Of a stretch of DNA of 64,000 nucleotides, positions 34,998 through 42,953 are shown in pieces (the first letter of the stretch is position 1; the number at the start of each line of letters is the position of its first letter). The position numbers and the translations under genes are program-made. The stretch spans positions 1 through 64,000 of the forward strand of contig CAXBMB010000001.1 in NCBI GenBank assembly GCA_963976695.1. The letters run 5' to 3'. The notes beneath the pieces were generated by a model. It ran no database searches, was not told where the DNA came from, and saw only the letters and a program-made list of their open reading frames with translations. Origin of the DNA: CAXBMB01 sp963976695. Its GTDB lineage: Bacteria; Pseudomonadota; Alphaproteobacteria; Kiloniellales; DSM-21159.

Positions 34998-36170
34998 TCA
35001 GGGCCCGGGAAAGGCGGTCGGCAGCGGCAGCGCCTTTTCGGCCATCACCGCCCGCAGGCGATCGGGATAGTCGGTGATGATGCCGTCGACGCCCAGGTCG
35101 ATCAGCCGGGCCATGGCGTCGGGCGCGTTCACCGTCCACACCACCACCTTCAGTCCCAGCGCCTGGGCTTGCTTGAGCTCATCGGACGAAAGCTCCTTCC
35201 AGTAGGGAGACCAGATTTGCCCCCCGGCGGCCTTGACCAAGGCGGGCACGGAGGCTTGCGCGTCGCGGTCGAACCCGGCCAGCCAGGCCGAGGCCCCGGC
35301 CTGGCCGCCCTCCAGGTTGTTCATCCAGCTTTGCGCCACGGTCAGATAGACGGTCGGAATGCCCGGGGCGCGGCTTTGAACCTGTTGCAGCGACCGCCAG
35401 TCGAAGGACTGAATGGTGACCCGCGCGGCGACGCCGGCCCGGTCAATGACCTTGAGTAGGGCGGTGACCAGGCTTTCGGGGTCGGGGGAGGCCGGGGAAT
35501 TGGGGGTAATTTTCGTTTCGATGTTGTAACGAATTGTTCCCCGGCTGCGGGCTTCGGCCAGCGCGAACAGCTCCGCCAGGGTGGGGAAGCGCGCACCGTC
35601 GCGGGGCTGTTGCCGGGGAAAGCGCCGCGCCGCGCGACTGTCGGGTCTGACCCGCCCCAGGTCGTAGCTTTTCAGCTCCGCCAGGGTCAGCTCGCGGATC
35701 GGCGGCGTTGGCTCGACCAGCCACTTTCCCGCGGCGTCGCGGGTCAGGTCGGCGGCGAGGCTGGGGTCGTGGCTGACCACCACCTGGCCGTCCAGGGTCA
35801 AGCCCACGTCAAGCTCCAGCGTGGTAACGCCGAGCGCCAGCGCCGTCGCGAAGGCCGGCAGGGTGTTTTCCGGCTCCAGACCGCGCGCGCCGCGATGGCC
35901 CTGCAGGTCAAAGCCGGCCCGCCCGGTTGCAGTCCCGGTCGTCGTCCCGGTGGTCGTTTCGGCGATCGCGGTCAAGCCGCCCGTGCCGTCGGCTGGCGGT
36001 CTGACCGTGGTCAGCAGCAGCGCCGCCAGCCCCGCCAGCAGCAGACCGGTCAGCACGAGGCGCGTGCGCGGCGAAATCCGACGGCTGGCCCGGAGCGCCC
36101 GCGCCCGTTCGCTGGGGCTGCGCGTCTGGTCACCGGGGGGGCGTGATGCGTGGCGGCCAGAATGGCTCAT
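34998..36170 (-). CDS. membrane-anchored glycerophosphodiester phosphodiesterase
   Basis: A 390-residue protein with one N-terminal helix (about residues 37-55, LVLTGLLLAGLAALLLTTV) after a basic cytoplasmic tail, then a Thr/Gly-rich linker and a GDPD TIM barrel facing the periplasm. Catalytic and metal residues are present: His92-Arg93 (QGHRGARG), Glu101-Asn102 (EPENTLPAF), Glu119 and Asp121 (LELDVGLT), and His134-Asp135 (VVSHDP). It would release glycerol 3-phosphate from deacylated phospholipids; substrate is inferred. The ATG at 36170 is preceded 35 bases upstream by an AATAGG-type motif (36205-36221). Confidence 0.92.
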   Translation of the reverse strand: MSHSGRHASRPPGDQTRSPSERARALRASRRISPRTRLVLTGLLLAGLAALLLTTVRPPADGTGGLTAIAETTTGTTTGTATGRAGFDLQGHRGARGLEPENTLPAFATALALGVTTLELDVGLTLDGQVVVSHDPSLAADLTRDAAGKWLVEPTPPIRELTLAELKSYDLGRVRPDSRAARRFPRQQPRDGARFPTLAELFALAEARSRGTIRYNIETKITPNSPASPDPESLVTALLKVIDRAGVAARVTIQSFDWRSLQQVQSRAPGIPTVYLTVAQSWMNNLEGGQAGASAWLAGFDRDAQASVPALVKAAGGQIWSPYWKELSSDELKQAQALGLKVVVWTVNAPDAMARLIDLGVDGIITDYPDRLRAVMAEKALPLPTAFPGP

Positions 36171-36189
36171 CGATGGTCTATCCTCAAGC

Positions 36190-36221
36190 TGTATCGGCTC
36201 AAACCCTCATCACCCTACTAG
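36190..36221 (-). promoter_or_regulatory. AATAGG-type motif upstream of the phosphodiesterase gene
   Basis: On the minus strand CTAGTAGGGTGATGAGG is followed at once by GTTTGAGCCGATAC. This matches the flanks of copies C and E of the dispersed repeat with the central palindrome absent, so it may be a deleted derivative or a shared regulatory element. Confidence 0.4.
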
Positions 36222-36234
36222 AGGCGGTTTGATG

Positions 36235-36264
36235 ACGGAGTTCAAGCGCCAAGCGGCGCTTTCT
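36235..36264. terminator. short hairpin upstream of the phosphodiesterase gene
   Basis: AAGCGCC-AAGC-GGCGCTT is a perfect 7-base stem followed on the plus strand by TCTTCG. It sits between divergent genes, so it is not obviously the end of a transcript; it may belong to the adjacent repeat. Confidence 0.35.
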
Positions 36265-36379
36265 TCGTCGATCGTCGGCCGATCTGGCCCGGACTGATTT
36301 CACCGAAACGCGGGCCCGGCCGTCCTGATGGCCAGAAGCCGCACAGAGCAACGGCTGGGCGGCAAGGGGAGATGCTGCG

Positions 36380-37345
36380 ATGGTACAGAGCTTGGAAGCG
36401 CCTGAGACGAACAAAACCGGCGCGGAAGCGGCGCCGTCAAGTGGGCCCCTGTCGGGCGCGGCGCCGTCAGGCGGGGTCGGGCCGGCGGATCCGGGGAAAA
36501 CCCGCGCCAGCCGGCCGATGTCGCTGGTGATGCAGGCCTATCTGCTGATCTTGACGTTGCTGTTGCTTTATCTGCTGCTGGTCTTTTGGCCGCAGGGCGC
36601 GCCCAGCGGTGCGGCGGCCGCGCCAGAGCGCTTCTTTTTCGGCCTGATCGAGATCGCGCTGTCCGAGCAGGCGCGCTTGATGACCTTGGTGCTGATTTCC
36701 GGCGCGCTCGGTGGGCTGATTCACGCCTTTCGATCGCTTTCCGCCTTTGCCGGGCAGCGCCGTTTGGTGACCTCCTGGACCTTTTGGTATGTGGCGCGCC
36801 CCTTTTCCGCCGCCATCCTGGCGTTGCTGTTCTATCTGCTGATTTCCGGGGGCTTCCTGCCCGATCCCAACGCCGGCGGAGATCTGTCGGTGGCGGTTCC
36901 GGCGATCAGCGGCTTGGCCGCCCTGATCGGGTTGTTTAGCGAGCAGGCGATCAACAAGCTGAAGGACGTGATGCAGGTGCTGTTGACGACAAACCAGCCG
37001 GAGCGGCTGGGCGACCAGCTGTCGCACCAGGGCGGCGGCCCGCTGCTGGAGGCCCTGGAGCCCTCCCGCGTGCCAGCCGGCCGGGCGACCGTGATTACCT
37101 TGCGCGGCAGCAACTTCACCGATCGCACCGTCGTGCGGGTCGGCGGCAGCGCGCGCCAGGCGACCTTCGTTGACGACCGGCATTTGACGCTGGCCCTGGC
37201 GGCCGAGGATCTCACCGCGGTCACCAGCCTGCCGGTTCAGACCGTCGCCGCGGACGGCGCCACCAGTGCGGAATTGACCCTATGGGTGAGCCTGGCGTCA
37301 CCGGACGCGGCCGCCGTGGCGGCGGTGCGCCAAGCCACGGGCTGA
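36380..37345 (+). CDS. membrane protein with C-terminal IPT/TIG domain
   Basis: A 321-residue protein with a Pro/Ala/Gly-rich first 45 residues, three or four membrane helices (MQAYLLILTLLLLYLLLVFW; ARLMTLVLISGALGGLIHAF; PFSAAILALLFYLLISGGFL; AISGLAALIGLFSEQAINKL) and a C-terminal Ig-like TIG domain (ALEPSRVPAGRATVITLRGSNFTDRTVVRVGG). The layout suggests a membrane anchor carrying an extracytoplasmic beta-sandwich. Function is unknown. The ATG at 36380 follows AAGGGGAGA. It is convergent with sdhB, 21 bases away. Confidence 0.8.
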   Translation: MVQSLEAPETNKTGAEAAPSSGPLSGAAPSGGVGPADPGKTRASRPMSLVMQAYLLILTLLLLYLLLVFWPQGAPSGAAAAPERFFFGLIEIALSEQARLMTLVLISGALGGLIHAFRSLSAFAGQRRLVTSWTFWYVARPFSAAILALLFYLLISGGFLPDPNAGGDLSVAVPAISGLAALIGLFSEQAINKLKDVMQVLLTTNQPERLGDQLSHQGGGPLLEALEPSRVPAGRATVITLRGSNFTDRTVVRVGGSARQATFVDDRHLTLALAAEDLTAVTSLPVQTVAADGATSAELTLWVSLASPDAAAVAAVRQATG

Positions 37346-37366
37346 GGCGCGTCCGGCCCAGCGGGC

Positions 37367-38146
37367 TTAACCTTTGCGCGCCACCATCAGCTTCTTGATC
37401 TCACCGATCGCCTTGGCCGGGTTCAAGCCTTTCGGACAGGTCTTGGTGCAGTTCATAATGGTGTGGCAGCGGTAGAGCCGGAAGGGATCTTCCAGGTCAT
37501 CCAGGCGCTCGCCGGTCTGTTCGTCGCGGCTGTCGGCGATCCAGCGATAGGCCTGCAGCAGGACCGCCGGGCCCAGGTAGCGGTCACCGTTCCACCAATA
37601 GCTTGGGCAGGCGGTGGTGCAGGAAAAGCACAGGATGCACTCCCACAGACCGTCCAGCTTCGCCCGGTCTTCCGGGCTTTGCAGCCGTTCGCGCTCCGGC
37701 GCCGGGGTGGTGGTCTTCAGCCAGGGCTCGATGGTGGCCAGCTGGGCGTAGGCCTGGTTCAGGTCGGGCACCAGATCCTTGACCACCGGCATGTGGGGCA
37801 GCGGATAGATCGCCACGTCCCCCGCCACCTCGTCGATTGAACAGGTGCAGGCCAGGGTGTTGCGGCCGTTGATGTTCATGGCGCAGGAACCGCAGACGCC
37901 TTCGCGGCAGGAGCGGCGGAAGGTGACGCTGGGGTCCAGTTCGTTCTTGATCTTGATCAGGGCGTCGAGGACCATCGGCCCACAGTCGTCCAGATCAAGT
38001 TCAAAGGTATCAACCCTGGGGTTCTGGTCGTCTTCGGCGGACCAGCGGTAGACCCGGAAGGACCGCACGTTTTCGCCGCCGCCGGTGGCCGGCCAAGTCT
38101 TGCCTTTGCTAATCTTCGAGTTGGCTGGGAGGGCAAATTCAACCAT
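37367..38146 (-). CDS. sdhB: succinate dehydrogenase iron-sulfur subunit SdhB
   Basis: Carries electrons from SdhA flavin to quinone. The 259-residue protein has the [2Fe-2S] ligands in SCREGVCGSCAMNINGRNTLAC, and the [4Fe-4S]/[3Fe-4S] ligands in CILCFSCTTACPSYWW and CHTIMNCTKTCPKGLNPAKAI. The ATG at 38146 follows GGAGAG. It is the last gene of sdhCDAB. Confidence 0.97.
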   Translation of the reverse strand: MVEFALPANSKISKGKTWPATGGGENVRSFRVYRWSAEDDQNPRVDTFELDLDDCGPMVLDALIKIKNELDPSVTFRRSCREGVCGSCAMNINGRNTLACTCSIDEVAGDVAIYPLPHMPVVKDLVPDLNQAYAQLATIEPWLKTTTPAPERERLQSPEDRAKLDGLWECILCFSCTTACPSYWWNGDRYLGPAVLLQAYRWIADSRDEQTGERLDDLEDPFRLYRCHTIMNCTKTCPKGLNPAKAIGEIKKLMVARKG

Positions 38147-38191
38147 GATTCTTGATCTCTCCTTGTCGTCCTTTGAATTCCGATCCCGGCC

Positions 38192-39979
38192 TTAGTAGAC
38201 GCGCGCTTTCGGCGGGACGACTTCACATTCATCGGTCATGGTGTAGAGGTGCACCGGACGGTCGCCATGGGTGACCTTGCCGTTTTCCTCGACAAAAACG
38301 ATCGAGTGTTTCATCCAGTTTTCATCATCGCGATCGGGAAAGTCTTCGCGGGCATGGGCGCCGCGACTTTCCGGGCGGTTGAGGGCGGACCCTATGGTGG
38401 CGACCGCCTGATGTATCAGGTTGTCGTACTCCAGGGTCTCCACCAGGTCGGAGTTCCAGATCATCGAGCGGTCGCTGACCGAAAGATTGTCGTGGCGGGT
38501 CCAAAGCTCCCGCAGCTTGTCGAAGCCCTGCTGCAGCAAGTCGCCGGTGCGGAACACCGCGGCATGGTTTTGCATGATTTTCTGCATGTCCAGCCGCTGG
38601 GTCGCGGTCTTGATTTCGCCCTTGGCGTGACGGGCCTTGTCCAGCCGGGCCAAGGCGAAGTCGCCGGCGTCGGCCTTCAGCGGTTTTTGCGTGGCGCCGG
38701 CTTTCAACACCTCGGCGCAACGCTTGCCGGCCGAGCGGCCAAAGACCACCAGATCGAGCAGTGAGTTGGAGCCCAGCCGGTTGGCGCCGTGAACCGAGAC
38801 GCAGGCCGCCTCGCCGATGGCCATCAGGCCGGGAACCACCCGATCGGGGTCGCCGTCTTTCGGCATCACCACTTCGCCATGATAATTGGTGGGGATACCG
38901 CCCATGTTGTAGTGGCAGGTTGGGATCACCGGGATCGGCTCCTTGGTGACGTCGACGCCGGCGAAAATCTTCGCGGTTTCCGAAATGCCGGGCAGCCGTT
39001 CGTGCAACAACGCGGGGTCCAGATGCTCCAGGTGCAGGTGAATGTGGTCGTTCTGGCCGCCCACGCCGCGGCCTTCGTTGATCTCCATGGTCATGGAGCG
39101 CGAGACGACGTCGCGGCTGGCCAGGTCCTTGGCCGAGGGGGCATAGCGCTCCATAAAGCGCTCGCCTTCCGAATTGGTCAGGTAGCCGCCCTCGCCGCGC
39201 GACCCCTCGGTGATCAGGCAGCCGGAGCCGTAAATGCCGGTGGGATGGAACTGCACAAACTCGGCATCCTGCAACGGCAGGCCGGCGCGTAGAACCATGC
39301 CGCCGCCGTCACCGGTACAGGTATGGGCCGAGGTGGCGGAGAAGTAAGCGCGGCCATAGCCGCCGGTGGCCAGAATGGTGCGTTGGCCGCGGAAGCGGTG
39401 AATTTTGCCGCTGTCCAGGTCCCAGGCCATCACGCCGCGGCACGCGCCATCTTCCATGATCAGATCAACGGCGAAATATTCGATGAAGAACTCGGCGTTG
39501 TTGCGCAGAGACTGCTGGTAAAGCGTGTGCAGCATGGCATGGCCGGTGCGGTCGGCGGCGGCGCAGGTGCGCTGGGCGGTGCCTTCGCCGAAATTGGTGG
39601 TCATGCCGCCAAAGGGGCGCTGGTAGATTTTCCCCTCCGGCGTGCGTGAGAAGGGCATGCCGTAGTGCTCCAACTCGACGATCGCGGGAATGGCTTCCTT
39701 GACCATGTATTCGATGGCGTCCTGGTCGCCCAGCCAGTCCGACCCCTTGATGGTGTCGTACATGTGCCAGCGCCAGTCATCCTCACTCATGTTGCCCAGC
39801 GAGGCGGACACGCCGCCCTGCGCCGCGACGGTGTGGCTGCGGGTCGGGAACACTTTGGAGATGCAAGCGGTCTTCAGGCCGGACTGGGCCAGCTCCAAGG
39901 TGGCGCGGAGACCGGCGCCACCGGCTCCGACAACGATCACATCGTAACTGTGGTCGACAATTTCATAGTTCGCGGGCAT
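38192..39979 (-). CDS. sdhA: succinate dehydrogenase flavoprotein subunit SdhA
   Basis: Oxidises succinate to fumarate. The 595-residue protein has the FAD-binding start YDVIVVGAGGAGLRA, the covalent-FAD histidine in FPTRSHTVAAQGG (His49), and active-site segments HPTGIYGSGCLITEG, SRSMTMEINEGRG and ACVSVHGANRLGSNSLLDLVVFGR. Length and end (ECEVVPPKARVY) are normal. Confidence 0.98.
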   Translation of the reverse strand: MPANYEIVDHSYDVIVVGAGGAGLRATLELAQSGLKTACISKVFPTRSHTVAAQGGVSASLGNMSEDDWRWHMYDTIKGSDWLGDQDAIEYMVKEAIPAIVELEHYGMPFSRTPEGKIYQRPFGGMTTNFGEGTAQRTCAAADRTGHAMLHTLYQQSLRNNAEFFIEYFAVDLIMEDGACRGVMAWDLDSGKIHRFRGQRTILATGGYGRAYFSATSAHTCTGDGGGMVLRAGLPLQDAEFVQFHPTGIYGSGCLITEGSRGEGGYLTNSEGERFMERYAPSAKDLASRDVVSRSMTMEINEGRGVGGQNDHIHLHLEHLDPALLHERLPGISETAKIFAGVDVTKEPIPVIPTCHYNMGGIPTNYHGEVVMPKDGDPDRVVPGLMAIGEAACVSVHGANRLGSNSLLDLVVFGRSAGKRCAEVLKAGATQKPLKADAGDFALARLDKARHAKGEIKTATQRLDMQKIMQNHAAVFRTGDLLQQGFDKLRELWTRHDNLSVSDRSMIWNSDLVETLEYDNLIHQAVATIGSALNRPESRGAHAREDFPDRDDENWMKHSIVFVEENGKVTHGDRPVHLYTMTDECEVVPPKARVY

Positions 39980-40065
39980 CGCTTGGGGCCTCTCGCGTTT
40001 GACTTATAAGATCCGACAGGTCCCCGGCGGGCGGCCAAGGGCGGCGTTGGATCAAGTTAGGGCTG

Positions 40066-40440
40066 TTAGAAAAGGAGGGAGAGAACCGACAGAATGCCAG
40101 CCAGACCCAGAACAATGCTTGCTCCCTGCGCCAGCAGGATCAGGGCGATCTTGGGCGCGTGGCTGTGCACATAGTCTTCAATGACTTCCTTGAGACCGGC
40201 CGCCGCGTGATGGAAGGTCGCGAAGATCAGCAGGATCAGCAATCCGGCGGTGACCGGTTGACTGGCCCAGGCCACGAAGGTTGCGTGATCGGCGCCCACT
40301 AGGGACAGCACGGAAATCACAAACCAAAGCACCAGCGGCACCAGCGCCAAGGAGGTCATGCGCAGGGCCCACCATTGGGCGGTGCCGTCTTTTGCCGAGC
40401 CCAAGTGGCGAACCTGGGCGAGCGAAGATCGCAAGCTCAT
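40066..40440 (-). CDS. sdhD: succinate dehydrogenase membrane anchor subunit SdhD
   Basis: A 124-residue protein with three membrane helices. It opens RSSLAQVRHLGSAKDGTAQWWALRMTSLALVPL and has a heme-ligand-type histidine region FHHAAAGLKEVIEDYVH. The start overlaps the sdhC stop (ATGA, 40437-40440), coupling their translation. Together with SdhC it holds heme b and the quinone site. Confidence 0.93.
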   Translation of the reverse strand: MSLRSSLAQVRHLGSAKDGTAQWWALRMTSLALVPLVLWFVISVLSLVGADHATFVAWASQPVTAGLLILLIFATFHHAAAGLKEVIEDYVHSHAPKIALILLAQGASIVLGLAGILSVLSLLF

Positions 40441-40835
40441 CCGTTCCCTCCCATCATGCTAAAGCCAATGATCCACGCCAGCAGGGTCAAGATCGCGGTG
40501 CTGGCGACGACTAGGTAGCCGCTGCGATAGACCGTCGGCAACTCAAACCCCAGACCCGCGTCCCAAAAGAGGTGCCGGATACCGTTGCAGAGATGATAGA
40601 ACAGCGCCACCGACCAACCGAACAGCAACAGCAGACCAAGCGGCCCGCCGAAAAAGGCCTGCGCGGTGGCGAAGGCTTCCGGACCGCTGGCGGCGGCGAC
40701 CAACCAGTAAACCAACAGCAAGGCGCCGAAGGCCAGCGCCACGCCGGTGATCCGGTGTAGAATGGACAAAACCGAGGTGATCTGCGGTTTATAAATCTGT
40801 AAGTGCGGCGAAAGTGGCCGATTCTGGGTGGACAT
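40437..40835 (-). CDS. sdhC: succinate dehydrogenase cytochrome b556 subunit SdhC
   Basis: A 132-residue three-helix protein. It begins STQNRPLSPHLQIYKPQITSVLSILHRITGVAL, a classic SdhC N-terminus, and has YHLCNGIRHLFWD with the heme-ligand His. The ATG at 40835 is preferred over one at 40844 because an AGGGGG site lies 9 bases upstream. Sequence before it is open but not SdhC-like. First gene of the operon. Confidence 0.94.
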   Translation of the reverse strand: MSTQNRPLSPHLQIYKPQITSVLSILHRITGVALAFGALLLVYWLVAAASGPEAFATAQAFFGGPLGLLLLFGWSVALFYHLCNGIRHLFWDAGLGFELPTVYRSGYLVVASTAILTLLAWIIGFSMMGGNG

Positions 40836-40950
40836 CAATGCCATCCCCCTACTGTGTTTTATTTTTGTGCGCTGCGGCGCGCTGGGCCGCGGCTGATTTT
40901 TAGCGCGCCGCTGAAAGCCTGGCGCAGAATGATATCTGTACCGCGACCCT

Positions 40951-40979
40951 GGTTTAGTGCGCTGCGACATTCAAGTCAA
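40951..40979 (-). promoter_or_regulatory. sdhC: likely sigma-70 promoter of sdhCDAB
   Basis: On the minus strand TTGACT (40979-40974) and TAAACC (40956-40951) are separated by 17 bases. Transcription would start near 40943, giving a leader of about 108 bases before the sdhC ATG. The -35 is a good match and the -10 is weak. Regulatory sites were not identified. Confidence 0.5.
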
Positions 40980-42953
40980 CGGAGCGCCTTTTGGCAAGGG
41001 AATCTGTTGGCCGGGCGCAGAAAAAATACACATATTGCCTGTTGATTTCGGCGTCAGCAGGTCAGCAAGCACGGCAGAGCGCGGCCTTTTGGGCTGCGAC
41101 CTTTCGCCACGGCCAGGCGCGGAAAATTTGCCGCAACGTCAAGCAATCTGGCGCTTGGAGCCCCGGCCGCCACCGCGGGTCGGCCGGTCCGGGCCTGTGA
41201 ATAACTTTGTGCGCAAGCTGTGTGTGCTTTGTTGATTTCTCTTGGAGTTATCAACAGGAAAGAAAGTTATGCCGACTTATCTTGCTTGGTATTACGGAAA
41301 ATTTCAGCGATCATCCTAGGGCACACAAGAACGCTCGAAGTTGCTTTTAATACCTTGAAACTCTTGCTTTCTTCCGGTTTCGGCGGGCCTCAGGACTCGC
41401 CCGGGACCGGATCCGGGGCCGGGGTCGAGGGGGACGCGAGAGAAACTTCGGTAGGGGTGCTGTTTCGGGCGCAAGCCCTGGACCGGACCCCACTTTGGTC
41501 GCGAACGTTGTTCGGGATGCGGGGCGAAGATCTGGCCTGTCACCGCTTGCGGTTGGGGTCACCCGGTTCCTTCTCGTTGCTCCCGTGCTCCGGTTGCTTT
41601 CCTTCGATTCCTTCCGAGGCGTCGCGGGACTGGGATCGCAGGACGGCCGCCGCGAGAATGGCGCCGAAAGATCGGAACGCCGGGGAAGCGAGGTGCGGCT
41701 TTCTGGTTCTTTACATCCGCCTGTGGCTTTGCCGGCGGCGGTGTGATGCAGCCAGCAGCCGAGGTCGGAAGGCAAAACGTCCGCCGTCAGGCGGAGCCGG
41801 ATTTGTTTTCCCTGCCACCGCCGCTTTCGCCGGAACCCGCATTCGGCAAGCACCCTTCGGTGGCTTGCCGCCGCAAACTGGGACCTGCGCCTTGAAAAAG
41901 GCCAGGAGGCGCAAGGGGGTCTTGGGCGTGTTCGCCAGGCACCCTAACCCGATGCGGACTCTGGGTCCGCGCCCTTGCGCGCCGGTTTGAGGACCGGTGA
42001 CGGTTTGCCGGCTTAAGTCGGTTCTTGGATGCGCGGATCCGCTGTGATCCAAGAGACGTCGGGTGCGCTTCCCCAAAGCGCATGGCAAGTTCCCGCGTCG
42101 GCGACGGCCCAACTCAGGGCCGCCAAGGTGAAGAACTTTCGCTGTTCGCCACGGGCTGTCCGGTCAAGCGGATCGCTCGACCGCCGACCAGCAAGGTTCG
42201 AGCGTCTCGGCTCTTTGCGGCGGAGACGGGGTGTCGGACAGAAAAATCGTCAAGCGGCTTTTCCACCCGATGCTTTGCCTTGCTGGTCCTTGGACCGACC
42301 CGCCGGCGGGACTTGCGCCCGACGCCTCCGCGCTTTGTGGTGATTTCGGATGGCCTGGAATGGACGAGCCTGGATGGATGGGCCAGACCGCTGCCAGATC
42401 ATCGTCAAGTCACCGTCAGGTCACTGCGAAGTCATCGGTGGCCCAACAGGAAAACCCCCCGGTTCCCGCCGCACGACAAGATCCTCTGATAAGAGGGGTC
42501 CGCTGCGGATAGGGGTCGAAGAATGTGGGGTTTTCCCGGGCAAGAAAACAGGCAGGCGGGGTGACGGGCTTGCGAGAAGATCGTTCCGCGGACCTCTTTC
42601 GAGATCGCTTCCCAGCGTTGTTGCCGGGAAAAGGCTCTGGGTAAGGAACGGGAAAATCAGCTCACGCAATCACGTCGCCTCGGCCCCACTCGATTTTTGT
42701 CACGCAATGGTTCGGTGATCGGGGGCTCGGTGATCGGGTGCCTGCGATCCCAGGGCGGGGGGCTTTCTCCGACCTTGGAGACGCGGGGACCGAAGAGCAA
42801 GCTAACGCGACGGCGGGAGGCCGGGGGGCTCCCGCCGCGCGGCGTTGCGCCTTGCAATGCCCCCTCCAAATGCCCCCTATACCACCGGCGACCATCCCCG
42901 CCGCCCGCGCTCACCAGGGCGTGACAAGCGCGGTCGCGCCGCCCTAACGCCGT
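40980..42953. other. gene-free, hairpin-rich region of about 2 kb
   Basis: No open frame here has recognisable motifs, membrane segments or a plausible start, and frames overlap on both strands without a winner. It contains at least seven perfect inverted repeats: 41780-41795, 41844-41870, 41909-41980 (enclosing 41954-41970), 42023-42054 (enclosing GCGGATCCGC), 42064-42082, 42105-42122, and 42811-42837 (9-base arms). Short tandem repeats also occur: about 11-base units around 42400-42440 and TCGGTGATCGGGG twice near 42712-42740. The part nearest sdhC (41190-41330) is AT-richer. It may be remnant, regulatory or a structured RNA. Confidence 0.55.

Noticed and set aside
41180..41330. chromosome origin
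   Set aside because: Only one perfect and one near-match DnaA box; no origin-associated genes are in the window.
41220..41990. 256-codon plus-strand frame in the gene-free gap
   Set aside because: Cys/Arg/Gly-rich, no motif or membrane pattern, and it competes with equally long frames on both strands.
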